Shown: positions 1-8,750 of the stretch, in pieces
How the letters are laid out: each line of letters starts with the position of its first letter
How positions within the stretch are numbered: position 1 is the first letter of the stretch
Origin: Microbacterium sp. VKM Ac-2923
GTDB lineage: Bacteria; Actinomycetota; Actinomycetes; Actinomycetales; Microbacteriaceae
Reading direction: 5' to 3'
DNA: 64,000 nucleotides
NCBI RefSeq assembly: GCF_022815605.1
Contig: NZ_JALGRP010000001.1
Coordinates: 405,715 to 469,714, forward strand
Notes under the pieces: model-generated
What the model was told of the DNA's origin: nothing
The model's input: the letters and a program-made list of their open reading frames with translations, nothing else
The model's database searches: none
Position numbers and translations under genes: made by a program

Positions 1-694
1 AGAACGTTTGCCACCAGGAGGCACCGTCGAGGCGGGCTGCCTCCTCGAGCTCCTTGGGCACGGCGATGAGGGCCGCGTAGATGATGAGCATGTAGAGCCC
101 GGTGAAGCGCCACCCCTCGGGGATGGAGACTGCCGCCAGCACGGTCTGCACGTTCGACAGCCACGCCGTCTGCAGCCCTTCGAGGCCCACCCACGCGAGC
201 AGCTGGTTCAGCAGGCCGACCGGCTCGAGCGAGTACACCCGCAGGAACAGGAACGCAATGGCCACGGTCGAGATGACGGCCGGCAGCAGGTAGAGCGTCT
301 TCACCAGTTCGCGTGCCCGGGGAAGGGCCGTGAGCAGCCCCGCCACCGCGAGCGCGCCGCCCAGTTGGAGCACCAGGCAGATGGCGAGGTAGCCGAGCGC
401 GTTGCCGAAGGCGGTCCAGAACACGTCGTCGCGGGTGAACATCTTGACGTAGTTGTCGAGACCGACGAACTGCAGGTCGGTGATGCCGTCCCACTCGAAA
501 AGGCTCAGGATCAGCGACTGCACGATGGGCAGCAGCACGGCAGCGCCGTACAGCAGCAGCGGGGGCACGAGGAAGACGGCCACGGCCAGCCCGGAGCGCC
601 GCGGAAGCATCGACGTGCTGAGCGGCCGCCGGCGCGGCGCGGGCCGGCCGGCCCCGGTCACCCGGGGCCGGCGAGGTGCGAGCGTGTCAGCCAC
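1..694 (-). CDS. Sugar ABC transporter permease, MalF type (cut by left edge)
   Basis: The first 231 residues of an inner-membrane permease of the carbohydrate uptake (CUT1) ABC family are visible. It has a short basic N-terminus, several hydrophobic helices and, just before the window edge, the EAA-loop signature EEAARLDGAS, which docks the ATPase. The GTG start chosen here overlaps the stop of the binding-protein gene by 8 nt, which implies translational coupling. A second in-frame GTG at 661 is possible. It follows the binding protein in the same operon as the GH32 gene, so a fructose-containing oligosaccharide is the likely cargo (inferred). The C-terminus and the partner permease lie outside the window. 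Confidence 0.9.
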   Translation of the reverse strand, partial: MADTLAPRRPRVTGAGRPAPRRRPLSTSMLPRRSGLAVAVFLVPPLLLYGAAVLLPIVQSLILSLFEWDGITDLQFVGLDNYVKMFTRDDVFWTAFGNALGYLAICLVLQLGGALAVAGLLTALPRARELVKTLYLLPAVISTVAIAFLFLRVYSLEPVGLLNQLLAWVGLEGLQTAWLSNVQTVLAAVSIPEGWRFTGLYMLIIYAALIAVPKELEEAARLDGASWWQTF

Positions 695-2024
695 CGACGT
701 TCTCCGTGAGGGTGGCATCCATCGTGCTGACGAAGTCGTCGGGCGTGATGTCGCCCTGCACGAGCAGGGTGAGCTCCTGCTGCAGGCGGGTGTTCGTAGC
801 GGGGTCGAGCTGGGTGTCCCAGGGCATCGCGAGCTTTTGGCCGACCTCGCCCGCCTGTGCAATGGCGCGGTCGTACAGCGGCGTGGCGTTCGCCGGAATC
901 TCGGTCGGAGCGTCCGAGGTCGGGGACAGAGCGCCGGAGGCGGCGACCTCGGCCGGGTAGCGCTCGAGGGCGAAGGCGAGGAAGTCGCGCACCAGCGGGT
1001 CATAGGTGGCGGCGTTGACGGCCATGCCGATCCCCGACGGGGCGACGTACTCGTCGTCGGCGGTCACCGCACCGGGGAGCGTGGGGAGGGTGAAGTAGTC
1101 GACACTGTCGCGCACCCCGGCATCGAGCTTGTCGGTCGCAAGGTTTGCCAGCTCCCACGTGCCGATGTTGTAGACCGCGGCTTTGCCGGAGGTGAACTGC
1201 GCCTGCGCGTCGGCGTACCCGGTGGACGAGAAACCCTCTTGGAAGCACCCGGCCTGACCCAACCCGTACAGCCAGTCGGCAGCCGCACGGCCGGGCGCGT
1301 CGGAGAACGCCGCCTCGCCCGTCTTGAGCTTCTGCACGTACTCCGGGCCGGCCTGGCGGAAGGGGTAGTAGGCCATGTAGCGCTCGAGCGGCCAACCGTC
1401 GGCGCCGTCGAGGGCGATCGGGGTGATGCCCTTCTCGCGAAGCGCCTCGCACATCGGGGCGAAGTCATCGAGCGTCGCGGGCACCTCGACGCCGGCCTGT
1501 GCCAGGAGGTCGCGGTTGTACCAGAAGAACTCCAGCTGGAACTCGAACGGCACCATGTACAACGAGCCGTCGTCGAAGCGCTGGTAGTTCAACGCCGCCT
1601 CGCGATAGTCGTCGGCGAGGCCGAGGTCGTCGAGCAGCAGGTCGACGTCGACCATGCGGCCCTGCCCGGCCAGCTTCTGCGCGAACGGGGTGGCATCCGT
1701 GTCGAAGAGCTCGGGCAGCTTGTTCGCCGCGGCGAGCGTCTCGTACTTCTGGATGTAGCTGGGCCGGTCGGGTGTGGTGATGAGGGAGAGCGAGAACCCG
1801 GGGTGATCTGCGGCGTACTCGTCGGCGATCTTCTGCATCGCGGTGATGACGCCACCGTCGGCCGGGCGCGAGAGCAGCCAGGAGATCTCCCGGGGCTGGA
1901 TCTCGCCCTCCGGGTTGACGTCGGTGGGGTCGCCGCCGGTGCCGGTACCGGCGCAGCCGGAGAGGACGAGGGCGCTGGCGGCGGCCAGGGCGACCCAGGG
2001 AGCCGTGCGGGCGTAGTGGACCAT
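687..2024 (-). CDS. Sugar ABC transporter substrate-binding lipoprotein
   Basis: This is a 445-residue extracellular solute-binding protein of the family 1 (MalE-like) type. A lipoprotein signal is clear: a hydrophobic stretch ends in LSGC, with Cys24 as the lipidated residue. It captures sugar outside the membrane and delivers it to the permease encoded immediately downstream. An RBS (GGAG) lies about 7 nt before the ATG. It begins 39 nt after the GH32 gene ends and is surely co-transcribed with it. The substrate is inferred from this context to be sucrose, a kestose-type or levan-derived oligosaccharide, because nothing in the binding-protein sequence itself fixes it. Confidence 0.92.
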   Translation of the reverse strand: MVHYARTAPWVALAAASALVLSGCAGTGTGGDPTDVNPEGEIQPREISWLLSRPADGGVITAMQKIADEYAADHPGFSLSLITTPDRPSYIQKYETLAAANKLPELFDTDATPFAQKLAGQGRMVDVDLLLDDLGLADDYREAALNYQRFDDGSLYMVPFEFQLEFFWYNRDLLAQAGVEVPATLDDFAPMCEALREKGITPIALDGADGWPLERYMAYYPFRQAGPEYVQKLKTGEAAFSDAPGRAAADWLYGLGQAGCFQEGFSSTGYADAQAQFTSGKAAVYNIGTWELANLATDKLDAGVRDSVDYFTLPTLPGAVTADDEYVAPSGIGMAVNAATYDPLVRDFLAFALERYPAEVAASGALSPTSDAPTEIPANATPLYDRAIAQAGEVGQKLAMPWDTQLDPATNTRLQQELTLLVQGDITPDDFVSTMDATLTENVGG

Positions 2025-2063
2025 GTGAATCTCCGTTGATGTGTGGTTCGGGTGCGGGTGGGT

Positions 2064-3536
2064 TTACGAGGAGGCGACGAGGAGTTCGTCGCGTTCGACG
2101 GCGGTCGGGGCGTCGTCGGGTCTCGGCGCGGACACGTCGAGACCGAGGATGGTGGCGGTCCCCTCGCCGACGAAGGCGCCGACGCCGCCGGTGGTGCGGT
2201 CGTAGAGCCGGGTGCTGAGGGTCACGGCGCCGTCGACGGTGGCGACGCACAGGTCGCCGTCGACGATCACCTCGAGGCGGTGCGGCCCCGGTTCGAGCGT
2301 CACGTGACGTTCGAGTTCGATCGCGAAGGGCACGTCGCCCGAGATCTGCCATTGCTCACCCCCGGTGCGCCGGCGCGGCCACCGGTCGAACACGAGTCGG
2401 TTGCGACGCGGCTCGAGACGCAGCGCGTAGCCCTCGTCGCCGTCGGCGCTCGCGCGCAGCAGCAGGCCGCACTCGCTCGTGCCCGCGGCGATGTCGAACA
2501 CGGCGTCGACGCGGAAGGTCGAGGGGATGCGCTCGGACAGGAGGAGATCGGCGTAGCCGTCGGGGGCGGTGAGGACGGTTCCGGATGCCACCGTAGCGAC
2601 GCCGCGGCCGAAGCTCTCGGCCAGCTCGACCGGGGGATGGAACCGCAGCGTGCCGTCGGGGTTCTGCTCGGCCTCGAGCACCGACAGGGTGCCCGCCCAT
2701 TGCCACGCCCCGTCGTCGGTGTCTCCCTCGCGCGAGGCGATCCAGCCGAAGAAGAAACGTCGGTCGTCCCGCGCGGCGGACTTGGCCGCGTAGTAGGCGC
2801 GGCCGTCGAGGGCATCGTCGGCGGGGACCGTCCACGGGCCGTGGAGGCTGCGCGAGACGCGGTAGCGGGTGGTGAAGGATTCGCTGAACTCGGAGTAGAC
2901 GAGGTACCACCAGCCGTTCCACTCGAACACCTCGGGGCATTCGTGCGCGATGTAGCGCCGCGGGTCCCAGAACGTCTCGACGGGCTCCCAGGTGGCGAGG
3001 TCGTGCGAGACGCACTGCGCGATGACCCCTCGGCGGCGCTCGGGCCCCTCGGCGTGGCGGGCGGTGACGAGCATGCGCCAGAGGCCGGCGGCCTCGTCGC
3101 GGAAGACGAAGGGGTCGCGCCAGTCGGCGGTCTCGTAGCCGGCGGTGGCGCCGAACGTGTGCTCGGGGTGACGCTGCCAGGTGCGCATTCCGTCGGTGCT
3201 GGTGGCGTGCAGTACCTGCTGCAGCGGCTGTCCGTCGGCGCCGCGGCGCTCGGGGTTCTGCCCGGTGTAGAAGAGGTGATGGATGCCGTCGGCGACGACG
3301 ACGCTGCCGGTGTAGACGTTGAAGTCGTCGGCATCCGGACCGCCGGAGGCCAGCGCGGATCCCGCCTCGGTGAACGTGACGAGGTCGTCGGTGACGACAC
3401 GGTGCCAGGGCATGCCGACCTTGGGCGTCTGCCGCGATTCGTGCAGGTAGAAGAGGTGGAAGCGGCCGTCCTCCTCCCACGGGATGACGTCGCCGACCCA
3501 GGCGTGGGGCGGGCGGAAGAACCCTCGTTCGTGCAT
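2064..3536 (-). CDS. Glycoside hydrolase family 32 (cytoplasmic fructosidase)
   Basis: This 490-residue enzyme has no signal peptide, so it should cleave imported fructosides inside the cell. The GH32 catalytic elements are present: the nucleophile region reads AWVGDVIPW with Asp16 in place of the usual WMNDPNG block, RDP lies at 140-142, and EC with the acid/base Glu at 199-200. A C-terminal beta-sandwich follows. The VGDV form is, to my recollection, shared with the Escherichia coli Aec43-like fructooligosaccharide branch rather than with classic invertases. A GAGGAG ribosome site lies 8 nt before the ATG. It is the first gene of an operon with the ABC transporter genes, behind a promoter with two putative LacI sites. 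Confidence 0.9.
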   Translation of the reverse strand: MHERGFFRPPHAWVGDVIPWEEDGRFHLFYLHESRQTPKVGMPWHRVVTDDLVTFTEAGSALASGGPDADDFNVYTGSVVVADGIHHLFYTGQNPERRGADGQPLQQVLHATSTDGMRTWQRHPEHTFGATAGYETADWRDPFVFRDEAAGLWRMLVTARHAEGPERRRGVIAQCVSHDLATWEPVETFWDPRRYIAHECPEVFEWNGWWYLVYSEFSESFTTRYRVSRSLHGPWTVPADDALDGRAYYAAKSAARDDRRFFFGWIASREGDTDDGAWQWAGTLSVLEAEQNPDGTLRFHPPVELAESFGRGVATVASGTVLTAPDGYADLLLSERIPSTFRVDAVFDIAAGTSECGLLLRASADGDEGYALRLEPRRNRLVFDRWPRRRTGGEQWQISGDVPFAIELERHVTLEPGPHRLEVIVDGDLCVATVDGAVTLSTRLYDRTTGGVGAFVGEGTATILGLDVSAPRPDDAPTAVERDELLVASS

Positions 3537-3583
3537 ACGGATGACTCCTCGTCGAGACTCACTGCGCCGATGGAACCGGAGTG

Positions 3584-3596
3584 GTTAATCGGTTAC
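3584..3596. promoter_or_regulatory. Putative LacI-family operator A
   Basis: The site GTTAATCGGTTAC is an imperfect palindrome centred on CG, typical of LacI-family operators. It sits just downstream of the -10 box of the GH32 operon promoter, where it would cover the transcription start. It matches sites at 3626-3638 and 7431-7443 in the consensus GTYAANCGRTTAM. Confidence 0.7.
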
Positions 3597-3600
3597 GCAG

Positions 3601-3630
3601 ACGCTAGCAAGCTCTTCGAGGGATGGTCAA
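3601..3630 (-). promoter_or_regulatory. Promoter of the GH32-ABC transporter operon
   Basis: Read on the minus strand, TTGACC (3630-3625) and TAGCGT (3606-3601) are separated by 18 bp, a good sigma-A-type promoter. It lies in the 98-nt gap between the PTS gene and the GH32 gene. One putative LacI operator overlaps the -35 box and another lies at the expected start point, a classic repression layout. Confidence 0.7.
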
Positions 3631-3638
3631 GCGGTTAA
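3626..3638. promoter_or_regulatory. Putative LacI-family operator B
   Basis: The site GTCAAGCGGTTAA overlaps the -35 box of the GH32 operon promoter and also contains the stop codon of the upstream PTS gene. Its centre is 42 bp from that of operator A, about four helical turns, so a dimer pair or small loop could bind both. Confidence 0.7.
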
Positions 3639-5545
3639 TCAGATTTCGTCGCGCTGCGTGTCCGACGCAGCACCGGAGTGCCGACGCGGACCTCGTCATC
3701 TCCGCCGACCGCGATGAACGCGCGCTCGTCGGCGTTCGTGACGATCGTCAGCACAACCGGGTCGAGGCCCGCCGCCGTCACCGCGGCGAGGTCGACGTGG
3801 ACGAGCGCGTCGCCCGAGCTCACCCGATCTCCTACGCGGACCAGCGGGCGGAACCCCCGCCCCTCCAGCTTCACGGTGTCGATACCCACGTGCACGAGCA
3901 GCTCCGTGCCGTCATCGGTGGTGACCCCGTAGGCGTGGGCGGCGGCGGCGATCGCGCTGACCGTTCCCTCCGCGGGGGAGGAGATGAGCCCCGACGCGGG
4001 AGCGATCGCCGAGGTCGGGCCCAGCGCGCTCGCCGCGAAAGCCGGGTCGGCGAGATCGGACACTACGACCCGGGTGCCCGCCACGGGGGAGCGGACGACG
4101 GAATCGTCTCGAGGCTCGCCCGCGCCGTCACCCTCGAGGGGGCGACCCCGGCGCCGGCGCCAGCGCGCCCACACCAGTGTCCCGGAGAAGGACAGGACGA
4201 TCGACACCGCGAGGCACAGCAGGAACGGCCCGACTCGACCCGGAGCGATCGAGAGGAAGCCGAAGATCCCCGCCGCTCCCAGAGTCACCGCCTCCACGCG
4301 GAAAGCGGCGAGGACTGTCGCGGAGATCGCCGTAGCACCCACCGCGATGACGAAGGGGACCCGCAGACGCAGCGTCACGCCGAACATCGCGGGTTCGGCG
4401 ATACCGAGGGCGGCCGGCGCCGTCGAGGTGGCCGCCAGCGCCCGGAGCCGAGAGCCCCGGCGCGCCGACACCCACACCGCGAGCGTCGCCGCGGCCTGGG
4501 CGACGTTGGCGGCGGCGGCGACGGGGAAGATGAACGACCCACCGGTCGAGAGCAGCCCGAGCTCGATGGCGATCAGGCCCTGATGCAGGCCGGTCACGAC
4601 GAGCGGGGAGTACACCGCCCCCACGACGGTGCCGCCGAACACTCCGGCGCTGGTATAAAGCCACTCCATCGCGACCGCAGCCGCGTCCGCGGTGAAGCGC
4701 AGCGCAGGTCCGAGGGCGAGGAAGGCGAGCAGGCCAGTGGTCAACAGCGTCAGCAGGGGGACCAGCAGCAAGCGCGCCGAGCCGCGCAACCGACGGCCGA
4801 AGAAGCGCTCGAGGCGCGCGAGCACGAAGCAGATCGCGATGATGGGCACGACCGTGCCCTGGTAGTCGATGGCGAGGACGTCGATCCCGCCGATCACCCA
4901 CCCGGTCTCGGGCGGGAGATGGATGGCGGGCAGAGCCGAGTCCGCCGCGAGACCGGGCGCGGCCACCAGCGCCGCTCCCATCGCCGCGCCCAGGTAGGGG
5001 CTGCCGCCGAACCGACCCGCGGCCGAGAACCCGAGCAGCACGGGCAACAGCGCGAAGACGGCCGCACCCAGCAGGCCCACCAGGGCCACCGGTCCGCGTA
5101 GCCACGGCACGGCGTCCACCACCGCCAGGTCGCCGAACGCGCCGGGGCCGGCGAGGACGTTGTGCAGCGCCGTGAGCAGACCACCCGCGACGAAGGCGGG
5201 CAGCAACGGCGTGAACACGTCGACGAGCACGCTGATCGCGCGCGTCGGAAGGGGGCGGGCGGATGCCGCGGGTGACGGCGCGAGCCGACGCTCCAGAGCC
5301 TCCGCGACGTCGTTGACGGCCCCCGGCCCCACGACGATCTGCACCTGATCGCCCACCACCTGTGCGGCCAGCACGCCGGGGACGGCACCGAGGGCGGTGG
5401 CGTCCACCCTCGCGAGCTCCCGCGGGCTCACCCGCAGGCGGGTGGCGCAGTGGGTCGCGGCCGCCACGTTCTCGGCGCCGCCGAGAGCGCGGAGCACGGC
5501 GTCGGCCATCGACATGGCATCCATCGGCACCCGGACCCCTCGCAC
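3635..5545 (-). CDS. PTS beta-glucoside/sucrose-type EIIBCA transporter
   Basis: This phosphotransferase permease has three domains in the order IIB-IIC-IIA and 636 residues. The IIB domain carries the phosphorylated cysteine in HCATRLR (Cys33). About ten hydrophobic segments form IIC, and the IIA domain of the glucose type carries its active histidine in VHVGIDTV (His552). It imports and phosphorylates a sugar, and sucrose is the best guess next to fructan enzymes. The listed start is a GTG. ATG codons at 5524, 5515 and 5509 are equally possible, and the first of these has better RBS spacing. A TACCCT -10 box lies on the minus strand at 5575-5570. There is no nearby sucrose-6-phosphate hydrolase other than the GH32 gene downstream. 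Confidence 0.9.
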   Translation of the reverse strand: MRGVRVPMDAMSMADAVLRALGGAENVAAATHCATRLRVSPRELARVDATALGAVPGVLAAQVVGDQVQIVVGPGAVNDVAEALERRLAPSPAASARPLPTRAISVLVDVFTPLLPAFVAGGLLTALHNVLAGPGAFGDLAVVDAVPWLRGPVALVGLLGAAVFALLPVLLGFSAAGRFGGSPYLGAAMGAALVAAPGLAADSALPAIHLPPETGWVIGGIDVLAIDYQGTVVPIIAICFVLARLERFFGRRLRGSARLLLVPLLTLLTTGLLAFLALGPALRFTADAAAVAMEWLYTSAGVFGGTVVGAVYSPLVVTGLHQGLIAIELGLLSTGGSFIFPVAAAANVAQAAATLAVWVSARRGSRLRALAATSTAPAALGIAEPAMFGVTLRLRVPFVIAVGATAISATVLAAFRVEAVTLGAAGIFGFLSIAPGRVGPFLLCLAVSIVLSFSGTLVWARWRRRRGRPLEGDGAGEPRDDSVVRSPVAGTRVVVSDLADPAFAASALGPTSAIAPASGLISSPAEGTVSAIAAAAHAYGVTTDDGTELLVHVGIDTVKLEGRGFRPLVRVGDRVSSGDALVHVDLAAVTAAGLDPVVLTIVTNADERAFIAVGGDDEVRVGTPVLRRTRSATKSD

Positions 5546-5623
5546 CCCTCCCCAGGGGTGGTGAGATCCAGGGTACGCGCCCGGGCCCCACCTGCTGCCG
5601 GGGCCATCGTCCGGGAACGCCGA

Positions 5624-5653
5624 AACGGGGCCCCGCCGTGGCGGAGCCCCGTT
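5624..5653 (-). terminator. Hairpin terminator after levansucrase
   Basis: Two 14-nt arms (5624-5637 and 5640-5653) pair with one mismatch and a 2-nt loop, about 100 nt beyond the levansucrase stop. The U tract is poor, as is usual in this group. Confidence 0.75.
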
Positions 5654-5749
5654 CCTGGGGTGGGGTTCCCGTCATTCGAGGGGGGTGCCTCGTCTGTCGG
5701 GGTGGGGATGCCCGTTCATCAGGTGCAGCACCCGTTCACGGGCCGGGGG

Positions 5750-7357
5750 TCAGCCGATCGGCCGCGGGTCAGCCGTGCCGGCGATCTCGTGCGCGTAGCC
5801 CGAGGGGATGTCGGCCCACTGGCCGAGCCCGTTCGTGCCGTACGAACGGTCGACCGTGACGGCCTCGCCCTCGATGTCGAGGCGCACCGTGGGTGCGAGG
5901 GTGCCGCCCCGTACGAAGTCGTCGCTCGTGCCGATCGTGTCGATGAACGACTGCACGAGGCCGTCGGGCATGACGTAGTGCGAGTAGGCCTGGAACTGTC
6001 CCGGGTGCTGATCGGGGTGCGGGGCGAAGGGTGCGCCCACGGGGAAGTTCAGGTTCGCCGGGCTTCCCAGGGCGAGTCCCGAGCCGCGGTTCACGGGCTG
6101 GAAGTCGCTGCGGATGCCGTCGCCCACGAAGCCGTAGACGCCCTCGGGGCCGTCGATGCCGGCCGCGTAGGTACCGCGGTGGGTGATGGTGAACAGGTAG
6201 TACTTGCCGTCTTTGATGTAGATCTGCGGACGCTCGGTCTGGTCGTTCACGCAGTTGGCCGACAGGATCGGCGGCAGGAAGCGCCACTCGGTGAGGGCGG
6301 CGTTCTCGGCGACCGCGAGGCCGACGTTCGCCATCTGGAAGTGCGCACCCTTGTCCATCGCCTCATCGGCGGTCTCGGCGTGCGGGTCGCCGGGGGCGTA
6401 GCCCATGTCCTCCTCGGTGCACGCGCGCTCGCCGCGGGCGACCGCGGAGTTGCCCTCGAACACCATGTAGGTCTTGCCGGGGTGGGCGGGGTCTTCGAAG
6501 GTGAACGGGTCGCGGAAGTTGAAGAACTCGTTCTGCGCGCCGGTCTGGTAGTACTCGCCGTCGGCCTGCAGCATGTCGTGCTGGTCGCGGAAACCGGTCA
6601 TCCACACGCCGTTCTCGTCGGCGAACAGGCGCCCCTCGCTCTGGACCAGGCGCGGGTCGTACGGTTTGCGGTTGGAGCCGTCGTCATTGCGGTAGAACGC
6701 CACCGCCGTGTAGAAGATGCGCAGCTTGTTGCCGTCGAAGATGCGCGTCGAGCCCGACCACTCGGTCTGGTGGCTGAAGGACTGGTCCTCGAAGATGGCG
6801 CCGGACGCGCCGTCGGGGAACACCAGGCCGCCGTACGTCCAGCCGCCGTCCGCGGGACGCTCGGCGACGTCGGCCTTGCGGAAGAAGTATCCGAGCTTGG
6901 CGTAGGTGTGCCGGTCGTCGAAGCCGAGCTTGCGGTCGGCGACGAGCGAGAACACGACCTCCCACCCCTTGAAGCTGGGCTGAGCGGAGGTGCCGTCGGT
7001 GAGAGTCCAGCTGTCCCAGACCCAGACCTCCTCGTTGCTCATGTCGGGGAAGTCCTGCGGCACCGTCGGCATCGTGTACTCCTCGGGCATGGAGTTCTCC
7101 CGCGATGCGGCGGCGGGATCGCTCATGGCCTGGAGCTGGCGCGCATCGGCGCGGGTCCACTTGGCGGTGAAGTCGGCCTCGGGATCGTAGGCCTTCTGGG
7201 TGTGCTCGGTCGGGGCGGGGAAGCCCGCGACGGCCTCGGGGGCGGGTTGCGCCTGGGCGGGGGCGCCCGCCGCCAGGACCGCCGTGGTGGCGATCACCGC
7301 GGCGATCGCCGCGAGTCGAAGGCGCGCACGCCCCGCTCGATTCTGCAATGTGGTCAC
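5750..7357 (-). CDS. Secreted levansucrase (GH68)
   Basis: Levansucrase splits sucrose and builds beta-2,6 levan outside the cell. The 535-residue product opens with a Sec signal peptide ending near AQAQPAP (residue 37). Family GH68 motifs are all visible: VWDSW with the nucleophile Asp115, FRDPF with RDP at 282-284, and TERPQ with the catalytic Glu375. The frame stays open farther upstream, but the GTG at 7357 is chosen because it starts the signal peptide. The gene is preceded by an excellent promoter carrying a LacI-type site. It diverges from the surface-protein and levanase operon. Inulosucrase activity cannot be excluded from sequence alone. Confidence 0.95.
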   Translation of the reverse strand: MTTLQNRAGRARLRLAAIAAVIATTAVLAAGAPAQAQPAPEAVAGFPAPTEHTQKAYDPEADFTAKWTRADARQLQAMSDPAAASRENSMPEEYTMPTVPQDFPDMSNEEVWVWDSWTLTDGTSAQPSFKGWEVVFSLVADRKLGFDDRHTYAKLGYFFRKADVAERPADGGWTYGGLVFPDGASGAIFEDQSFSHQTEWSGSTRIFDGNKLRIFYTAVAFYRNDDGSNRKPYDPRLVQSEGRLFADENGVWMTGFRDQHDMLQADGEYYQTGAQNEFFNFRDPFTFEDPAHPGKTYMVFEGNSAVARGERACTEEDMGYAPGDPHAETADEAMDKGAHFQMANVGLAVAENAALTEWRFLPPILSANCVNDQTERPQIYIKDGKYYLFTITHRGTYAAGIDGPEGVYGFVGDGIRSDFQPVNRGSGLALGSPANLNFPVGAPFAPHPDQHPGQFQAYSHYVMPDGLVQSFIDTIGTSDDFVRGGTLAPTVRLDIEGEAVTVDRSYGTNGLGQWADIPSGYAHEIAGTADPRPIG

Positions 7358-7406
7358 GTCGTTCTGCTTTCTGAATCGCAAGACGTGGATCCTTCTCCTC
7401 GCCCTC

Positions 7407-7435
7407 AGCGTACGAAAGCGTGGCGTGTATGTCAA
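7407..7435 (-). promoter_or_regulatory. Levansucrase promoter
   Basis: On the minus strand TTGACA (7435-7430) and TACGCT (7412-7407) are separated by exactly 17 bp, giving a leader of about 45 nt before the GTG. The -35 box overlaps a putative LacI operator. Confidence 0.8.
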
Positions 7436-7443
7436 ACGATTAA
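7431..7443. promoter_or_regulatory. Putative LacI-family operator C
   Basis: GTCAAACGATTAA matches operator B in 11 of 13 positions and overlaps the -35 box of the levansucrase promoter. It also lies about 180 nt upstream of the divergent surface-protein operon and could affect that too. Confidence 0.7.
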
Positions 7444-7625
7444 CATAATTTGCATTCGCCCAGAATGTCTGGCACTCTCGACCTCGAGTCGCCGCATGGC
7501 GTGCTCCGTGGCATCCCTCCTCTCGCGGACATCTGAGCCCGCACCAGCCACCCTCTTCGCGACGACGTGAACCCGGTCGAAAAGACCCGTGTTCGTCGCG
7601 CCCACCCGTATCCCACAGGAGTGTC

Positions 7626-8750
7626 ATGACCCAGCTCGTCCCCACCGCCCGCAGGTCTCCTGCGCGGCGCGTCCCCTTCGCGGTGGCGGCCGCCGCGGCC
7701 TCGTCGGCGGCCATCGTCCTGCTGGCCGCCGCGCCCGCGCACGCCGCGGCCACCGTCGCCACCCTTGAGGGTCAGGATGCCGCGACCGCGTCGAATTCCC
7801 TGATCGGCGGCCATGTTTCGCTGGCATCCGCATCGCTTGCGCTGGGCCGCACCGTGCAGGCGGGAACCGTCGCCGACCTGGACCTGGCCCTGCCGGCGGG
7901 TCCTTTCGCGGGCGTCGCGCTGAGCACCGGCTCGCTGCGTGCGGCCGACCCCGCCGCTCCCGCCGACGTCGACTTCACGTCGTCGTCCCTGGTCGGACCC
8001 AACGCGAAGCTCACGACCACGGGCGACCTCGGCGGGCCGGGATCCGCCCTGCTCGAGTCGTCGTTCGCCACGACGACCTACGACGCGGCGGAGCTCCGTC
8101 TGAGTGTCGTGCCCGAAGGTGACAAGCTGACAATCGTTTACCATATCGGTAGCGAAGAGTATGCCGGCTGGGCCGAGCGCGACTACACCGATGCGTTCGG
8201 TGTGTACGTCGACGGCCGCCTGTGCTCCACCCTCGGAGACGTGCCCGCGGGGGTCACCAGCCTCAATGCCGACACGCGCACGGAGCTGTACGTGTCGAAC
8301 GTGACCGCCGCCGGCGCACCCGGTACGGCCGACACCGAGATGAACGGCTACTCGGTCGCGCTGACGTGCACCGCCGATGTCGCCCCCGGCCAGCCGGTCG
8401 AGGTCGTCGCCGCCGTCGCCGACACGGTCGACGGTCAGCTCGACTCGACGCTGCTGCTCGCGGCGAACGGCATCACCTCGGTGCCGGGGCCCGCGCAGCC
8501 CTCGCCGTCGCCCACGCCCGCCCCCACCGACGAGGACCCGGCGGCAACGCCCGCTCCCGTTCCCGCGTCGGTGACCGAAGCGGCCGGCACGGGCGCTGTT
8601 CGGCCCGGTTCACCGCTCGCGGTGACGGGTGTGGATTCGGCATCGCTGGTCGCGGGTGTCGGCCTCGCCGTCGCCGCGGTGGGCGCGGGGGCCGCGGCCC
8701 TGGTCGTCTCGCGTCGTCGGCGAACCGCTCGCGAGGTGAGCGAGCAGTGA
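7626..8750 (+). CDS. Choice-of-anchor L domain surface protein with LAVTG sortase motif
   Basis: This is a 374-residue exported protein. An N-terminal signal peptide ends near AHAAATV. The body (about 45-270) matches the choice-of-anchor L domain, with features such as GVALSTG, a TTYDAAEL stretch and IGSEEYAGW. A Pro/Thr/Ser linker follows, then LAVTG, a hydrophobic helix and an Arg-rich tail, which is the LAXTG signal for class E sortases. It should therefore be covalently fixed to the wall. An AGGAG ribosome site precedes the ATG. The stop overlaps the next start by 4 nt (GTGA). The function is unknown, and the context suggests a role at the levan-covered surface. No sortase gene is in the window. 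Confidence 0.88.
   Translation: MTQLVPTARRSPARRVPFAVAAAAASSAAIVLLAAAPAHAAATVATLEGQDAATASNSLIGGHVSLASASLALGRTVQAGTVADLDLALPAGPFAGVALSTGSLRAADPAAPADVDFTSSSLVGPNAKLTTTGDLGGPGSALLESSFATTTYDAAELRLSVVPEGDKLTIVYHIGSEEYAGWAERDYTDAFGVYVDGRLCSTLGDVPAGVTSLNADTRTELYVSNVTAAGAPGTADTEMNGYSVALTCTADVAPGQPVEVVAAVADTVDGQLDSTLLLAANGITSVPGPAQPSPSPTPAPTDEDPAATPAPVPASVTEAAGTGAVRPGSPLAVTGVDSASLVAGVGLAVAAVGAGAAALVVSRRRRTAREVSEQ

Noticed and set aside
453..3638. Long plus-strand open frames opposite the binding protein and cytoplasmic GH32
   Set aside because: Shadows of well-supported minus-strand genes; no family match or ribosome sites.
5450..7570. Long plus-strand open frame opposite levansucrase
   Set aside because: It is an antisense shadow produced by high third-position GC. 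The minus strand carries complete GH68 motifs.
7358..7762. Upstream extension of the levansucrase frame
   Set aside because: It lacks conservation and would place the promoter, operator and signal peptide inside the protein. The GTG at 7357 starts the signal peptide.
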